64,000 bases of DNA from Drosophila persimilis (GCF_003286085.1 NW_020825288.1:15066001-15130000); one strand, 5' to 3'; shown: positions 1 to 14,066, numbered from the stretch's first letter. Program-made: numbers and translations. The notes: generated by a model not told the origin, from the sequence alone.

Positions 1-39
1 GGCGGAAAGAGGGAGAGAGAGTGAGAAAGGTGGACTTAC

Positions 40-3000
40 AGGTTCGTTAGACAACGGCACTTGCGGTGCAGCTGCTCGATCTCGTTGGCATTGCTGATGT
101 CCCGCTTATCCAGCGCCGCCTTCTCGGCATCGTATGCCGCCTTCAGGTCCTTGAGATTGCGCTGGTGCCGAAGCTCTAAATCGCTGCAGGATTCGAAGTG
201 GATTCGAAGTGGATTCGAAGCGTTTTCGGGATGGTTTCGCACGTTTCGGAGCGTTTTAGAGGGTGTGCAGAGGTATATTGGTTCGATTGGTGGGTTGGCA
301 GGACACACACATACACACACACACACAACACACACGTAATATATAGCGAGGAGAAAGAGAAAGTAAAAGTAATCGATATTATAGGGTATCTATGTATTCC
401 ATACACCATAACGAAACTTAATTTCTATTGTTAGTTTTTTGAAGAGAACGGTTTTTCGAAGTTAGTGGCGCTTGAGCAGATGTCGATATTTGATATAGAG
501 CACAGCCAGAATATTGAACACTAAGCATGCGAGGGCGATCAGTGGCGACATGGTCAGATATAGCACATAGAGTGTGGGCGTGTACGGACACGCGCCCCTG
601 GCCAGCACCCACAAGGCGGTACGTCTCGCTGTGGCACCATCTATGCCCTGCAGCATGCTGCACGATCCACGAGCAAAGGTGTGCAAATAGTGCGGAAAAA
701 GAGAAACAAAAAACATGAGAGTCGAGATGAAAATGAAATTGAATGCGAATACGAGTACGAATGCGAGTGTGATGGACAGTAAGAGGCAAAAGGCATTGCA
801 TTCAATTCAAGCCAAAGGTCAGGCAGGCAGGTTGTAGGGCTGTACGTGTTGCATGCCACACACACTCACTTGAATCGCTCATCGGCAGCGGCTATTTTGG
901 CGCGATGTCGGTCCACAAGATCCTGCAGAGCCTCGTCCCTTTCCGCTTGAAGTTTGGCCTTTTGCGAGTCTGTTATCGAAAAAGTCGATCAGTTATCGAT
1001 CACTCAATTGTGGTTTGGGGTCCTTTGAACATACCCAGCTCCTTGCGATGAGATTCTACCATGTCCTGGGTGGACAGCTGCAGTTCCTTGGCAAACTCGT
1101 CCTTGACCTGGCCGAGGCGCTCGCGGAACTTCTCCTCCATTTCGGTTTTCTCCTCCTCGAACTCCTTCTTGAGGCGCTCCTCGAGCTCCACGCGACGATC
1201 CTCCTCCCGACACATGGCATTCTGGTACTCGCGATCGGCCCGATCCAAATGCATGCGCGTCTGCAGCAGGGCATTGTCGGAACGTTCGCGCAAAGTGAGG
1301 AAATCCTGTTTCTTAAGCTCCAGATTTTCATGCAGTTCATCGATCTAAAAGGACTTTCGTTAGGGAAGTATTAAGGAAGATTTTGCTGGCTTAGGGCTTG
1401 CCTCGGCTCGCAGTTCGTCCTCATTGGCCGTGTATCGATTGGTCAGGGCTCGCAGCTCCTCAATATGCTCATTCTGCAGCTTATCCAGGGCATCCCTTCG
1501 CTCGTCCACATAAACGGACTCCAATTCATTTGTCAGTCTTGTCATCTCTGTGCTAAGGTACCAAAAGGAGAGACTGTAAGTATCTGTGGATCGTTTTTCT
1601 TATAAGGTTTTGCTTACTAAAGTTTGTTCTCCCAGAAGGCGGCAGCTTCATTGCGTACCTCATCGATTTTGTAGATCATTTGACGTTCCTTGTCATAGAT
1701 GGCACTGCAAAGAGGGGCAAGATCTATATGGAACCCATCTCCTATATAGGATTTACTCACTTATCACACTGATATTTGATCTTGTGCACAGCCTCGATCT
1801 GGGCCTCGAGACTCTCGTTGGCAGTGGCCAGATCGGTCTTGAGATTCTCGATGCGATCCATGAGCGTTTGAATGGTCTGCTCCTGCTCGCCCACGACGCC
1901 TCGTAGGGAGTTCACCTGCGCCTGGCACACCCGCAAATGTTCGGCCTCTTTGCGACGGGACTGCAGCTCCAGTTCCAGTTCCTCGGCCTTGGCTGAGGCC
2001 TGTTTCCGTTCGTAATTGGATTTGTCCATCTTGTCCTTGCACTGACGCTGCATTTGCCGCAGCTGCCACTCGCAGTCCGTCATCAGGGATTCCTCGCGCT
2101 CTAAAAGCAAATACAAATAAGAATAAAAGGATTTTTGGAATGGAATAAAGCCTGAGACGCACCTCTATTGTGTGTCCTGAGCATCTCGAACTCCTTCTGC
2201 CACTTGTCCTCGCATATCTTGCGCTCTGCCTCCGAGTTCTCCAGGGCGTTCTTCAGTATGCGTATCTGTTCATCGAGCTCTAACCGAATGCTGTCCACCT
2301 GCTGGCGCCACTCCTGGGCCTCGGCCTGGGCCCCTGCCAGCTGGGTCTGCAGACTGCTGGCCAGACCCTGGGTCTGTTTGTACTTCTCGGTCAGATCGTT
2401 GTACTGAGCCTCGAGTTCGTCTAACAAATGAAAAGATGCAACTGACTTTTACAGAAAGCTCTAGAAGTGTAGTCTTTTCTACAGACCATATTTGAGCCGA
2501 TATTCATCTTGATCTTCGCTGTATTTGTGCCTCAAGTGTACCTTTTCATCCTCCAGAAATTTCAGCTTCTTGCGCACATATTCATCATCCGTATGGGCTG
2601 CACTCAGCTCGCCCTGGAGTCCTTTGGGATGTTTAGGAATTTTTGGATTATTGGATTATTTTCCCTTGATTTTAGCCGAATTTCGTTGACTTACTTTCCA
2701 CATTCCATTGCTTGAGGGAGAGCTCCTGCTCCAGTTTCTGTATCTTGAGATGCATTTCCCCCACTTTGGCCTCCAGCTGATGGACATTCTTGTGGGCCTC
2801 GTCCAGCTGGCTGCTGAAGCGTGCCTTCTGCTGTTTAATCTCCTTTCTGCAAAAACAATGGTTCAATCAGGAATGACTAATAGTTTGGGAGGGAAGCAAT
2901 AGATCAGCTGTCACAGAGATTTTGTCTGAGTATAATCCCCAGCACACAAAACAAAATGAATCACAAACGTGATGATCACCAGCACCACAAAAAAATAATA

Positions 3001-6000
3001 TAAATATATATTTTAGAAAATCTAAATAATAATAATAATAATATTTCTAATGGAGACACACGTTTTGCACCTATCGCTAGACATTTGATTGACGCAATTT
3101 CGAATGGAAAAGTCGGTCGTTAAGTCCGTAATGAGGTGTAAAAAATACTGGGGTATGGGGAATGTCTTCCTCAACCATAATTTGTTGAGATACAATATAT
3201 GCCAGATACACAGACTGTCAGATACAGCTATAGAATTTTATATAATATGTAGTTTGTTGTGGCTTGTGCCTTTGCTTTGTTTTGTTTTGGCTTTCAACGC
3301 AGAATGAAATACGTTTTAATTGAATTTATCTTTGTCGATTCCTGTGGCTGCGAAAATGCGCAAAGTTTATTTTTAAATCGCACGATATGTATTTTTTTTT
3401 TTTCCTTCTTCTGGTACGTACATTCTGCCAACTCTTTCTCTCACTCTCTCTTACTATTCTGTACGGTGCGTTTCGCGACAATAGGGCTGATAAAAATCTA
3501 GGAAATTCCATGACGGAGGGATGTTCCTTCTTGTTATAGAGGAGAATGCTGTTGAATTGCTGTACAAATGTTCCATAGGCGAAAGGTTAAGATGCCACTC
3601 CAGAGTGTCATAGAAGTATATCAAGTATTAGAAACTTATTGATAACTATCGATAATAAATGCTTCTTTCATTGAATACAAATCTGAGATCGGAAGATATC
3701 TAATTTTTATAATACAAAAATTATTAAAAAAAATAAAAAATTTCTGTCTAAAATCAATGAAAATAAAAAAAAACAAAAATTTGTATATTAAAAAAAAATT
3801 AGTCTTATTCTAAAATATAAAAAAAATTAAATATTTTTTTAAACTTATATGTTAAAAAAAAAAATTATTTGATTTTAAATTTTTATGTAGAAACTAAAAA
3901 AAAAAATTTTATTTACATTTTTATGTTGAAAAAAAAATGTATTTTAGTATGATAAAAGCAATTTGACAATAAAAAAAGCAATTTCATATTAAAAAATTTT
4001 AAATTTTTAAATGAATAATGAGATGTTTTTGATTTGAATTATATAAATTTAAAAATAACTTTGTTTTTATTATAAAAATTAATAATAAAAATTGTATTAC
4101 TATTATTATTTTATAAATAAAATACAACTCTCAAAACAAACAAAATAAAATAATAGTAAAAATAATACAAATAAAGAAATTAATTTAAAAAAAATTGCTA
4201 ATAAAAGCTAATAGAAAGGTAAAATTTTTTCGATTTTGATTTTCCTTAAGGATTTTTTGTAATTTTAATATTCTTATTTGTGGTCTCTGATAAAAAGGGA
4301 GTAATTATATTATTAATTGAAAATTGAGCCAGCTAGAATTTCCTGCGTAATTTTATCTGTAGTCTGTTATTATTGTACCGTCACGCACTGTATGCCAAAG
4401 TAGAAGAATATTCGAAACGTACGAAATGTCTAGTATAGACAATGGGCAGTGAATTTATCAAAATTTTGTGACACGCGGTCTTGGCTTGTCTCTAGAGAAA
4501 GACATGAAGACAGAGAGAGGGAGAGGGAGAGAGGGAGAGCGAGAGAGTGAGAGAGAGGGGTATGGACAGAGTAAGACAGATGCATCGCGTGCACTTAGAT
4601 TGAAAGTTATTTAAATTATTTTTGGCAAAAGCATCGCCGCATCTGCCTCTGGTTCTGGCTCAGCCTCTGAGAACTTTCCCCGGCAAATAGTTGGGTGTTT
4701 GGATACTTTTGTTGTTTATTCCCAAGTTGCTCATCAAATTGGATTGGATAAACAACCCGAGGGGAGGGGGAGGAGGCAAAGTATTACCCATAAGTTAGTG
4801 GGAGGAAATTACGCATACGCCGCATGTGCGCCTTGCGCCTTTATAAACAATCTTTCAATGCTAACAGACATGTACTTTGGCCAGCCACTACTCACGGAAA
4901 CGCCGAATCAATTATCCAACAGAATCAAGAACAACCTAAATAAAATTCCACAAGTGCAGGTCCCCACCCCTGCTCTAAATTATGTACCTCGTACATCGTA
5001 CACTTTTATGATTTTTCTTTTTGCAACAAGACGAAAATAAGCGGGGGAAAATTTGAAAACTAGAGCAGGCAGATCGTGTTCTATGCACATGAGAAAATAT
5101 GAAAGAAAAGCGAAGATTTCGATGCTCTTTCTGTACAGCCAAAGATACATTTATATATTCATGATGGATCATCCATACCCTCCTTCGAAAAGGGTAAACA
5201 AGCGTGGGAAATGGCCAACATGTTGCCAAAAACAACGCAAATGACGAAGTGAATTTATTTTTGACAAAAAAAAAAAAAAATCAAAATTTTAAAATATTGA
5301 AACTGAACAATTTATACATGAATATAAATTGTAGGAATAATTTGCGCCACTTGCCCGCACGGCTGTCACAATCTGTCATATTTCGTATGCCCCGAGAAGG
5401 CCAAACAATGGCCACAAAACGATTGTTTTCCCATTGCGTATACGTAGCGTTGAACAAGTGGGTTTTCCTCAGAAATTTTTTTGTGTCTTGTATCCATCAA
5501 GCACTTCAAGGCGTTTCATCTATCACTTAACTCGTTTTCTGTATAGGGATTTTGATGGGCAGATGCCAACAGAATTATTCCAAAAAATTTGCCCGCATTT
5601 TGTATATGTTTTGTTCTATTTAAAAAATATATATCTAGGGTATGGCGCCCTGGCTGGAAAATCAAAATTAGAAAAACAATGAACGAGAGAGAGAGAGACA
5701 ATCAAAAGAGAAATTCAAGGGAAAGAAAATGTCAGAGAGAAAATATTAATGTGCAGAATGCTCCATAAAGATCGTACGTTTCATTCACAGATGCCAAAAT
5801 ATCTACGGAATATACATATGCATAATTAAATCAGAAATAAAATGTATAGAATTGCAAACGTATGCCGGGAAATGTAGGCAATTCAGAGGGAAATTCTCAC
5901 ACAGGAAAATGCAACCAAGGCTGGCATAAAGATTCCTATCTAATGGAGCTATCTGTGGAGCTATGTTCCTGGCATTAAACTAATAGCTTTTGTAATCCTC

Positions 6001-8957
6001 TCTTAACCCAAAAAATTCGTATTATTTGCTGCACTATATCTATAGTTTCGGGAGAGCAAAATCACACTTGAAAGTGATCGTGCTCCATGACATGAAGATC
6101 AAGATAAATTGGCTACAACATGCAGATGTTTTTGGGGAAATTGTTGGCATCGGTTCGATTCAAATACGTCGCAATGGCTGCCGTACAGCTGCGGCACGAA
6201 GTATACGTACCACACGATGCACTTCCATCGCGTATACGCCACAGATCATCTTGTATCCCCCCTCTTTTAGGATCAAATCAAGCCTTACCTGAGCTCGTGT
6301 GTCTCATAGGAGTGCTCCTTTAGGGCCGGCTTGTTCAGGACACTGCCATCCTCGGTGATCTCCAGGCTCTCGCCCAGACAGCTGTCGTCGCGGCTGCGCT
6401 GCTTGGGGCTGTTGCTGCGACTGCGTCCTTCCACGTGGATGGGTATAAAGTGCACATTACCCAGACTGTTGGCCCCCGCCCCATTGGCAATATTGATATT
6501 GATCTGTGCTTCTGTGCTGCTGCTGCTGCCATTTGTGGTCGAGGCTGTGGCTGTTGTGCTGCTGGCGGTCGTTGACTCAACCACCACATCCGGCAGGCTA
6601 ATGCTCTCGATGCATACCAGCCGCTCGCTGAGATCGCGCTCGTCATCGAGTTCGTCGCACTGCAGCAGCGTCTCCTCGCAGTCCGTGGAGTAGCCGTCGC
6701 GGGCGAAGGGCGAGCGATTGTCGCGACGCTGCAGCAGCGGCTGGGTCGCCGATGTGGCCGATGAGCTGCGAGGCAGCGGCTGTGGCGGTTGCATCTTCTG
6801 CTGGTGCTCCTCGTCGTGCACCCCAATGCCGGAATCCGCATAGCTGCTGCTCAGATTGGAGTCACTTTTCAGGGCGCTCCGTTCGCTGCTGGCCGACTGC
6901 CTGGAGTTGCCGCTGGGCGTGGCCTGGCTGTGGTGGTGATACTCCAGATCCACCGCTTCGTCCACTTCATCCTCGTCCTCGTCATCCTCCTCATCCTCCT
7001 CTTCTTCTGCTTCCTCTTGGACATTCTCCAGCTTGACGTGACTGAGGCGTGTCCAGGGCCTGCCATTGGCATTCTGATAGATGGTGGAGGGTATGTCCGT
7101 GGCAAAGACCTCATCCTCGAGCGTCTCGATGTTTGCTTCGTTGAGTTCTTCGATGTTTAGGCCGCTATCGAAATCATGGTAGACTTCCGGTTCCGGTTTC
7201 GGCTCCTTCAGCTGCTCCTCCTGCTCTTCATTGCTGCTGAAGCTCTCAAAGCTGCAGTCCTCCACGGTTATTTGTGGCACATCCTGGGAGGACTTGTGCT
7301 GGCGCGGCGGTGCCTGGGGCGCTGGCTGAGACACGATCGACTCACGGAACTCACGCGGCGTGCTGGCTCGTGAGCTGTGCGCCGATGCCGCTGCCGATGC
7401 CGTTTCGTTGGGCTTGGCACTGGTTTGGCCCATGATTATGTCACTTGTTTGTTGTTGCTGTTGCTGTTGCTGCTGCTGCTGCTGCAATGTTGCATTGCCT
7501 GGCTGATGGCGTTGTTCTGCTGCTTCCGCGTGCCGGGCCACCGTTCGCCGCCACTCGACGACGTTTGCCGCTTGAATGAAGTCTCTGTTGGCGCTGCCAT
7601 CTCGCGGCTCGGCACTGCTTGATCGCGCCAACGGTCGTCCACTGCTCTCTCCACTCTCTGGCCGTTGGCGCTCTCGTTTCTCTGGGGGAGGCTGTGGATG
7701 GGCTGCTGCTCCAGCTGAATTACTGCGACGCTCTCGCTTCAGCTCGCTCTCTGGCTGATGCTGATGCTGATGCTGCTCCGCTCTCTGGCCGTTCTTCTCT
7801 GGTCTATTATTAGACATAGTCATTTGATAACTATTTGTGGATGCTGCGGCGGCAGTGGCAGTGGCGGGGTCGGAGTTCGTTTCAAGGTGTGCGAGGCGGC
7901 GTGCGGCCAGTGCTGCCTGACCGATTACGTGGTTACTGTTATCGTTATCGTTACTCTTGTGGCTCTCTGCTGCAGTGTTGCTGCTCTTGCCACTGCTGTG
8001 TTGCACTTGCTGTTGTTTTTGCTGCTTCTGCTGCTGCTGCTGGCGCTGATGATTACGTCCTCGCGCCATGAAAATTTCACTAAGAAAATCGCGACTCTTT
8101 TGCAGAGTTTTTCGTTTCTTGGTCACACTGTCTGCTGCTGCTGCTGTCGTCTCACAGTCAAGGTCCTTGTTTGTACCGTTTTTGTTACTGCCACTTAGGG
8201 CCGACAGTGGCAGGGCAACAATGCTTCCCAGGGATAGACGCGACGATGATTGTCGTTCGTTCGTTGCGGCACGCTCTCGACGGGCGACTACTGTGTCGTT
8301 TGGCCGGCCATCGATCAGTGGCCCAATTTGCGGGGGGCTATGGCGATTGCCAATTAGCTGATTGGCCACCTTTTCAGTGTAGTGGCTGCCGCTCTCGTTA
8401 CCGTTACCGTTAGCATTCGCATTCGCGCTGGCTGCTGTCTCGTTTGGACTGTCCGCAGAGGCGGCCACAGCATTTGGATCATCGTCAAGAGCAGCAGCAG
8501 CAGCAAGAACGGCAGTTCCCCCTGCCACCGCCTCCTGTCCTGCTGTGTTATTTATATACCGTTTGTCAGAGCGAAGCGGAGAGAGTGCTGCTGCCGTTTC
8601 GGAGTGGCGGCCATTAGCAGCTGTTTTTGCTAATTTTACACAAGGCGGCGGCGGCGGCGGCGGCAGCGACGACGACGACGACAGCGACGGCGGCCGTCGT
8701 TTCGGCTCTTCGTCGCTGTCATCGGCAAAGTCCTCCAGCTCCTCGATCACCGCCCGTCTGTGGGCCGGGAGTTGTGCTCTTCCATTGCGCTCTTCTTCTT
8801 GCTGTCTGTTGCTCTCGCTCTCTCTTCGCCTAAGAGAGCTGCTTAGACTGCTAGGGCTGCTCTCTTTATTACTTCTGTCCTCCTCGTCGCTCGTGTCGTG
8901 GTTCTTGCTCTTGTTCGGCGTCTTTCTCTGACGCGAGCGTCGCAGCAAATTAAACAT
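40..8957 (-). CDS. Large coiled-coil protein, 10 coding exons, 3' end beyond the window
   Basis: Coding exons, all phase-consistent: 8957-6289, 2846-2695, 2621-2487, 2420-2163, 2100-1761, 1704-1618, 1552-1402, 1344-1035, 969-870 and 183-40. The gene continues leftwards, and about 1,450 residues lie in this window. The start is the ATG at 8957 (MFNLLRRSRQRK). Residues 1-890 form one exon of low-complexity, probably disordered sequence: Ser/Arg-rich start, proline run, polyglutamine runs (about 7449-7486 and 7995-8045), and a dense Glu/Asp stretch (about 6960-7015). From the second exon on, the sequence is almost unbroken heptad coiled coil rich in Glu, Lys, Gln and Leu, with motifs such as REREESLMTDCEWQLRQM. 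I see no catalytic domain. The intron 1401-1345 uses a GC donor (GAG|GCAAGC). The layout suggests a long scaffold, cytoskeletal or centrosomal-type protein, but I do not recognise the family with certainty. Exon joins are inferred from splice consensus and matching phase. Confidence 0.85.
2847..6288 (-). other. Large intron between exons 1 and 2 of the coiled-coil gene
   Basis: The donor is AG|GTAAGG at 6288 and the acceptor is GCAG at 2847. The exon phases fit (2 nt plus 1 nt give an Arg codon). The interval 3,640-4,330 is extremely AT-rich with degenerate runs of A and T. There is a GA microsatellite at about 4,507-4,560. Open frames in here (for example 4699-5040 plus) have no coding character. 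I see no nested gene. Confidence 0.7.
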
Positions 8958-9172
8958 GATCGTTGTTTTTGTTTTTGTTTTAATTTATAGTCTCTTTGCT
9001 TTTCTTTCCTTCAAATGCTTAATCTTTTATTTTCTTCTATTAATTATTTTAATTTTCCTCTAATTAGATTTTGTTTTTTTTTTTTCTTGGCGTTCGTTGG
9101 GTTTTTCGTTCACAAACAAATCGTTATTTCGCGTCAAATAAGTATTGTTATTGTTGATTAAATGCCTTCAAC
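8958..9172 (-). other. 5' UTR part of the coiled-coil gene's first coding exon
   Basis: Upstream of the ATG at 8957 the minus strand runs AT-rich without an alternative in-frame start to a strong 3' splice site at 9172/9173, with a pyrimidine-rich tract followed by CAG. This implies at least one further non-coding exon to the right. I could not locate it. If it lies beyond 21 kb, the receptor cluster would be nested in this gene's first intron. Confidence 0.5.
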
Positions 9173-11544
9173 CTGTTGAGAGAAAAAGTACATGCATTAG
9201 CTTAACCGTTCACTCAATAAAGACTCTCTTCAATTGGCTGTAATTACTGTTAGTCAGTGCAAGCGTACATTTTCGGCGGATTGGGGCAGCTTCGACTTTG
9301 CTGGCGGCTGAACGGCAACTGGCGGCGCGGGCTCAGTCGCTACTCCGCTCAGCTCCGCTCCATGCATGATGATGATGACAATGCTGGACAAATATGAGCA
9401 ACAGCATGCAAGTGTGTAAGTGTGCGGTGTAAGTGCAAGTGTGTGAGAGTACACTCGACAAAACACACACATGGCCCTGGATGCCCTGGATGAGGGTATG
9501 ATCGGTTCGAGGAGAAGCATGTAACGCAAAGCAGATAACATTTCCGATTGGATAAGCCATTTAGACAGTTTTGAAAATTGGGATATGTATTAAATATTTC
9601 ATCGGTTTAGATCTAGAATCAATCGTAGCGAATGTTCTCTGTTCGTCTCTTCCATAAAGAATGAGTCCTGTCGCTTATGGGACATTTTCCCTGACAAAAC
9701 AATGCCAACAATCCAACTAATTTAGAGGTACCCCAAGATTCTATTCACAAATTTCCCTCTCATATGTTTGATGTGATCTTTCCTAAAGATCAGATCCCTC
9801 TTGTCCCGTATGGCTTTCATAGAAAACATCAATCGGCTAGGGAATCTAAATCTTCGACCCTCCAAATCTCTTCTTTAATTAATGTTTTAATTATCATAAA
9901 CACACACACTCAATGCCTAGAAATTGACAATGCTTATGGGTAAGCCGGATAATTGCTTATGAATATTAATTGATGGGTAGAGAAAGCCGCTGTTGCTGCT
10001 AGTCTTATAAACATGTTCATCCATTGTCCATGCGTCATTATGTGTCACTCAACAACAATGACGTATTGCTCGAAAAAATTCTGTTGGGGGTCTTATTGAC
10101 ATCTGGAATATATTCCAACCGAAAGTAAATATTATTTGCCGATTTGATTGTTAAATGTTGTCTCAGAGATATTCAATTTATACGTTATTTGCTAAGACTT
10201 CCATCTGGGATTGTATCTTTATAAACATTAAAACCTTTTAAAGCACAAATTCTAAAGAAAATGTGACACAATTTGGTTAGAATATTCCTTTTAGTAAACT
10301 CCTAAAAGTATGCCAAATAAAAACCAGGAACAAAACGTACTAGAGACATATTTCCATTCCGCCATTCACTATTTTTTACAGTGTACCTTGGGAGTCAGTG
10401 CGCCTTTGAGTCAGCGCCACTCCTCAGTCATTCGACTTTTCCATTCAAGGCAAAGTTCAAATTGCAGGGAACGTGCCAAAAATAAACTAATCACGGTCCC
10501 TCGAGCACAACATCATAATCCGAGTGCAGTTCGGGCCTCCCAACCATGCTCCTACCCTTCCCTCCCAAGCACTCGTTCCATGGTTCTATTTCAAGTTCAG
10601 GATGTGTTGCTCCATCTCTTTCCCGTACGGTCTATGGTTCTATGGTTCTGCACACATAAACGAGCCAATTATAGGCAGCAATAAAATAAATAAGAAAACA
10701 AGAATCGCAGATTCTCCAAATGAATATGGCTAAAAATATACCTAAAAACGTAGCTCTCGTAGGGCCCTCTGATCATTGACGTCACCTTAAATGAGGCGAA
10801 GGCAGACGCCCGATCATTGTAAGAGATATATCGTATAGGAGAAGATGGATGGATTGAGCAGATTAAGTAGATTGAATAGATAGAAGATAGGTGGATGTTC
10901 CCTAGAGAGATAGAGTTTTTAAGGTGATGGATTTATCGAAATGCAGAGACATAAATATAAATATACTATTTAGATCAAGATCTTGTGGTTTGTATTTGAT
11001 AAAATATCTATAGACAATCATAAGGTTACCCCTAAGGAAAGATGAAATAATTTTAATATATTTATAGCCAGTTAGATACAAGGACTAACTCCTTTTTAAA
11101 AATAGACATTAAACCAGAATTTCAGGGTATATGAAAAGAAAAATAGATTTATCTTCACGATCCACGATCTGTCTCAATTTTCTTTGTACTCGTCAAGAGA
11201 GATGACGAACCAAAGAACTTCAAAGAAATGATGGGTAAAATGATGGAACTTCTCATTTGGTATCGGTATTCGCAATAGAATCGAATTGATACGGGAAAGG
11301 GAATATTTTGGTGCGATCTCTCTCAAATTTGTTCGGACTTATCATGAGATATGGAAAAAACCTAGAGAGATATTGGAACCATGAACATATAGTTCTATGT
11401 TTTAATGTTATTTCTTGCACTTTGTTTATCTTTTTTCCACTTAATTACCTATTTGATTCGAATTTTATAATATTTTATCTGTTCCATTGACTATTGGCTC
11501 TTCCTTCTGGCTATAACAAGGATCCGATCTACTCTACTCCGATC

Positions 11545-11665
11545 TACTTATCAAGAATATACGTATATATGTACTTCATTGGATCGGAGACGCTTTCTTC
11601 TGGGTGTTATACAAATCTACACAGAACTAGTATATTTCTATACTCTTTGAGTATCGGGTATAAAT
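11545..11665 (+). mobile_element. DINE-1/INE-1-like fragment
   Basis: The segment reads like the degenerate terminal part of a DINE-1 (INE-1, DNAREP1) element in reverse orientation. It has 'atcaagaatatacgtatatat', then a 'ggatcggagacgctttcttctg' type block, then a terminal 'tactctttgagtatcgggta' block. The identification rests on recalled consensus, and the copy is diverged and truncated. Confidence 0.5.
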
Positions 11666-13451
11666 ATAGATGAATGCAAAGACTCCAATGGATACACAGT
11701 ACAGATACATATACAGACAGATAAGGTACATTTGTTTGATATACAAACAGATCGACAGATAAATGAATGTGTATGTGTATCTAATTCAACTGCATTAAGC
11801 AGATCCCCCAAAAGCCAAGAATCCACTGAAGTCTCTAAATAGATAGACAGAAATGGATGATCCAGGGAACAGCTCGTGATTTTGGAGATTAACGCGAATT
11901 TAGCAGCGCATTTTGCACACATTTTGCCTTCCATTGAATTGAATTTATTTTCAAAACACATAAAAAAATCAACAAAAGGAATATATAGCACAGGGTGGAG
12001 TAGATCGGCTGGGATCGGATGGGGTTCGGATCTGGCCAAGTGCATGACGTTTACGTTTTTGGCACGAAATTTGAAAACGGAAATGATGCAGTGGCGTAAA
12101 ATAGAAAATGGAATCGACATTTCCCTAACAAAGATCAAGATCAATTTGGTATGGTATCATTTAGAACTGCTAATAATTAGTAGGGAAAATCTTTTTGATA
12201 TGGAAAAACCCCCTGACCCACTTCCCAAGTGGTTCAAGTTTACAGCTGATTTCAGCCTTCAACCAGATGGCATCAGACATTATATCATTGTGTTATTTAC
12301 ATTTCATATCAAGCCAATTATTGCACAAGTCCAGAAATCCTCCAAGTCTATATATTTTTCAGCGGTGAAACAAAACAGAGCCAAAAAGCGTGAGGAAAAA
12401 CCAATTTGAATGATAAATGAAATCATAAATTTTGCACTTGGGCCAGGGTCCAATAGGCTCGATAAAAGCCATTTAAAAAATTCTCATAAAAAAATGTGGC
12501 TATAATTTTTGGTTTTCTTTTTGGCGAGTGGCTATGATGGGGGCGGCGAAAAATTAATAGAAATTAAAATAATACGCCAGAAATGCCACAAACAAAATAT
12601 GCCACGAATATTTGGCATGCTTTTTTTTTTTGAAACATATGTTTGCAATCGAGCGGATATATGTGGCCAAATTTATGTTCATTATAGATAAAAGAGTATA
12701 CAGTGCAGGGCAGAAATGTCAGAGTGGCCAATAGCTACAAAAATTAATAAAAAAATAGTTTTTTCCGGGAATTTTTCCTTTTCCCTCTGCCTTATAGTTA
12801 TAGCACGTACTGTCTACATATGTATGTCTCTTTGTATTTCTGGCCATAAAAACACTTGATACTTGACGCGTGGAGGCTGAATACCACTTGAAAATAGTTG
12901 TTTTGGAAAGGAAATTCTTGTAGACATCTCTGGCCCCTGGCTGGGTCTCGTTGTGGCCGAAACAGTTGGACACTTTCCCTTTTCATTTGCGCTTTTCAGC
13001 TTTTCCGCTCGGCTTTTCTTTGTTTGTTGTGTCTACGCCCACGCGGTCGACCTGGCACTGGGCCAACTGACATTGACTGATGCCAGAACCAGGCAGAACC
13101 AGGCAGAACCTGGCAGCAGGGCAGAGAGCAGACCAGATATACAACTGGTCTGTGTTTGCTCTCCGACCCTGGGTATAGCTACTTTTTCTGATGATTATGA
13201 TTTTCCAAACACCGCTGGCCTTTCCCATATCGAAGGTGATACAAATGTTTGACTGTACATAAAACAGATTTGTAAGACACAACGTGGAGCGTTTATAAAT
13301 TTGAAAATTAGTGGAACTATTAAAGCGTGCGACAGGCAACGGCGACGGTGAAATTATTGCCACATGCCCCATGTGAGGTGTTGAGCGAATTAATTGAGCG
13401 TGTGCCACTAAAGGCTGCCACCAACAGACACAAATAATGATGGTTTGTGGA

Positions 13452-14066
13452 GACTGGCTGATACCTACAACAGGTAGAGCTACTGGTACTGGAGGAACCT
13501 ATTTTTAACCACTTTTTGTGGATCGGACATGGCTAACCCCATAGAAACTGTCTTTCTTTGAGTGTAAAAATTTTTGAAATAATTAATTCGCTTAAATAAT
13601 TCCATTTCAAACTTTTTAAAACCAAATAAGTACCAAATTTGATTGCGATTTTATTTTTTTCCCAGGTCTAAAATATAAAAAAATACATTTTTGGTACACT
13701 AAAATTTTTTAAAATTATTTTTTGTTGCTATAGATTAAGACATGACTGTATTCTGGCAACTTCTACTGGGAGATACCTGCAATAGGTAGAAGTACTGGTG
13801 CTGAAGGAACCTATTCTTGACCACTTTTTGAGGATCAGAAATGGCTAACTCCATAGAAACTGTTGAAACTGTCTTTCTTTGAGTGGAAAAATTTTGAAAA
13901 AATTTATTTTATGGTCCAGCTGTTAATTTGTTTAAATAATTCCGTTTTAAAACTAAATAAGTACAAAATTTGAGTGTGTTTCTATTTTTTCCCCAGGCCT
14001 AAAATATGAAAAAATTAATTTTTGGTATACTACGATTTTTTAAAATTTTTTTTTTGTTATATATTT
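13452..14066. repeat. Tandem duplication, two units of about 312 bp
   Basis: Unit 1 starts near 13,452 and unit 2 near 13,764. 'gatacctac' at 13,460 and 'gatacctgc' at 13,772 are 312 bp apart. Shared blocks in the same order include a 'gtagaagtactggt'-type segment, 'aaggaacctatt', 'gaccactttttg', 'ccatagaaactgt', 'ctgtctttctttgag' and 'cccaggcctaaaatat'. The second unit has a short internal duplication of 'gaaactgt'. I recognise no coding capacity or known family. Confidence 0.75.

Noticed and set aside
6331..8931. Many long open frames on the plus strand opposite the coiled-coil gene's first exon
   Set aside because: They are antisense shadows of triplet-repeat coding sequence (Leu, Cys and Ser runs opposite Gln, Ala and Glu codons).
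11876..12409. 177-codon open frame on the plus strand
   Set aside because: No domain, signal or codon character; the region is AT-rich spacer with repeat debris on both sides. Its size is within what chance allows over 64 kb in six frames.
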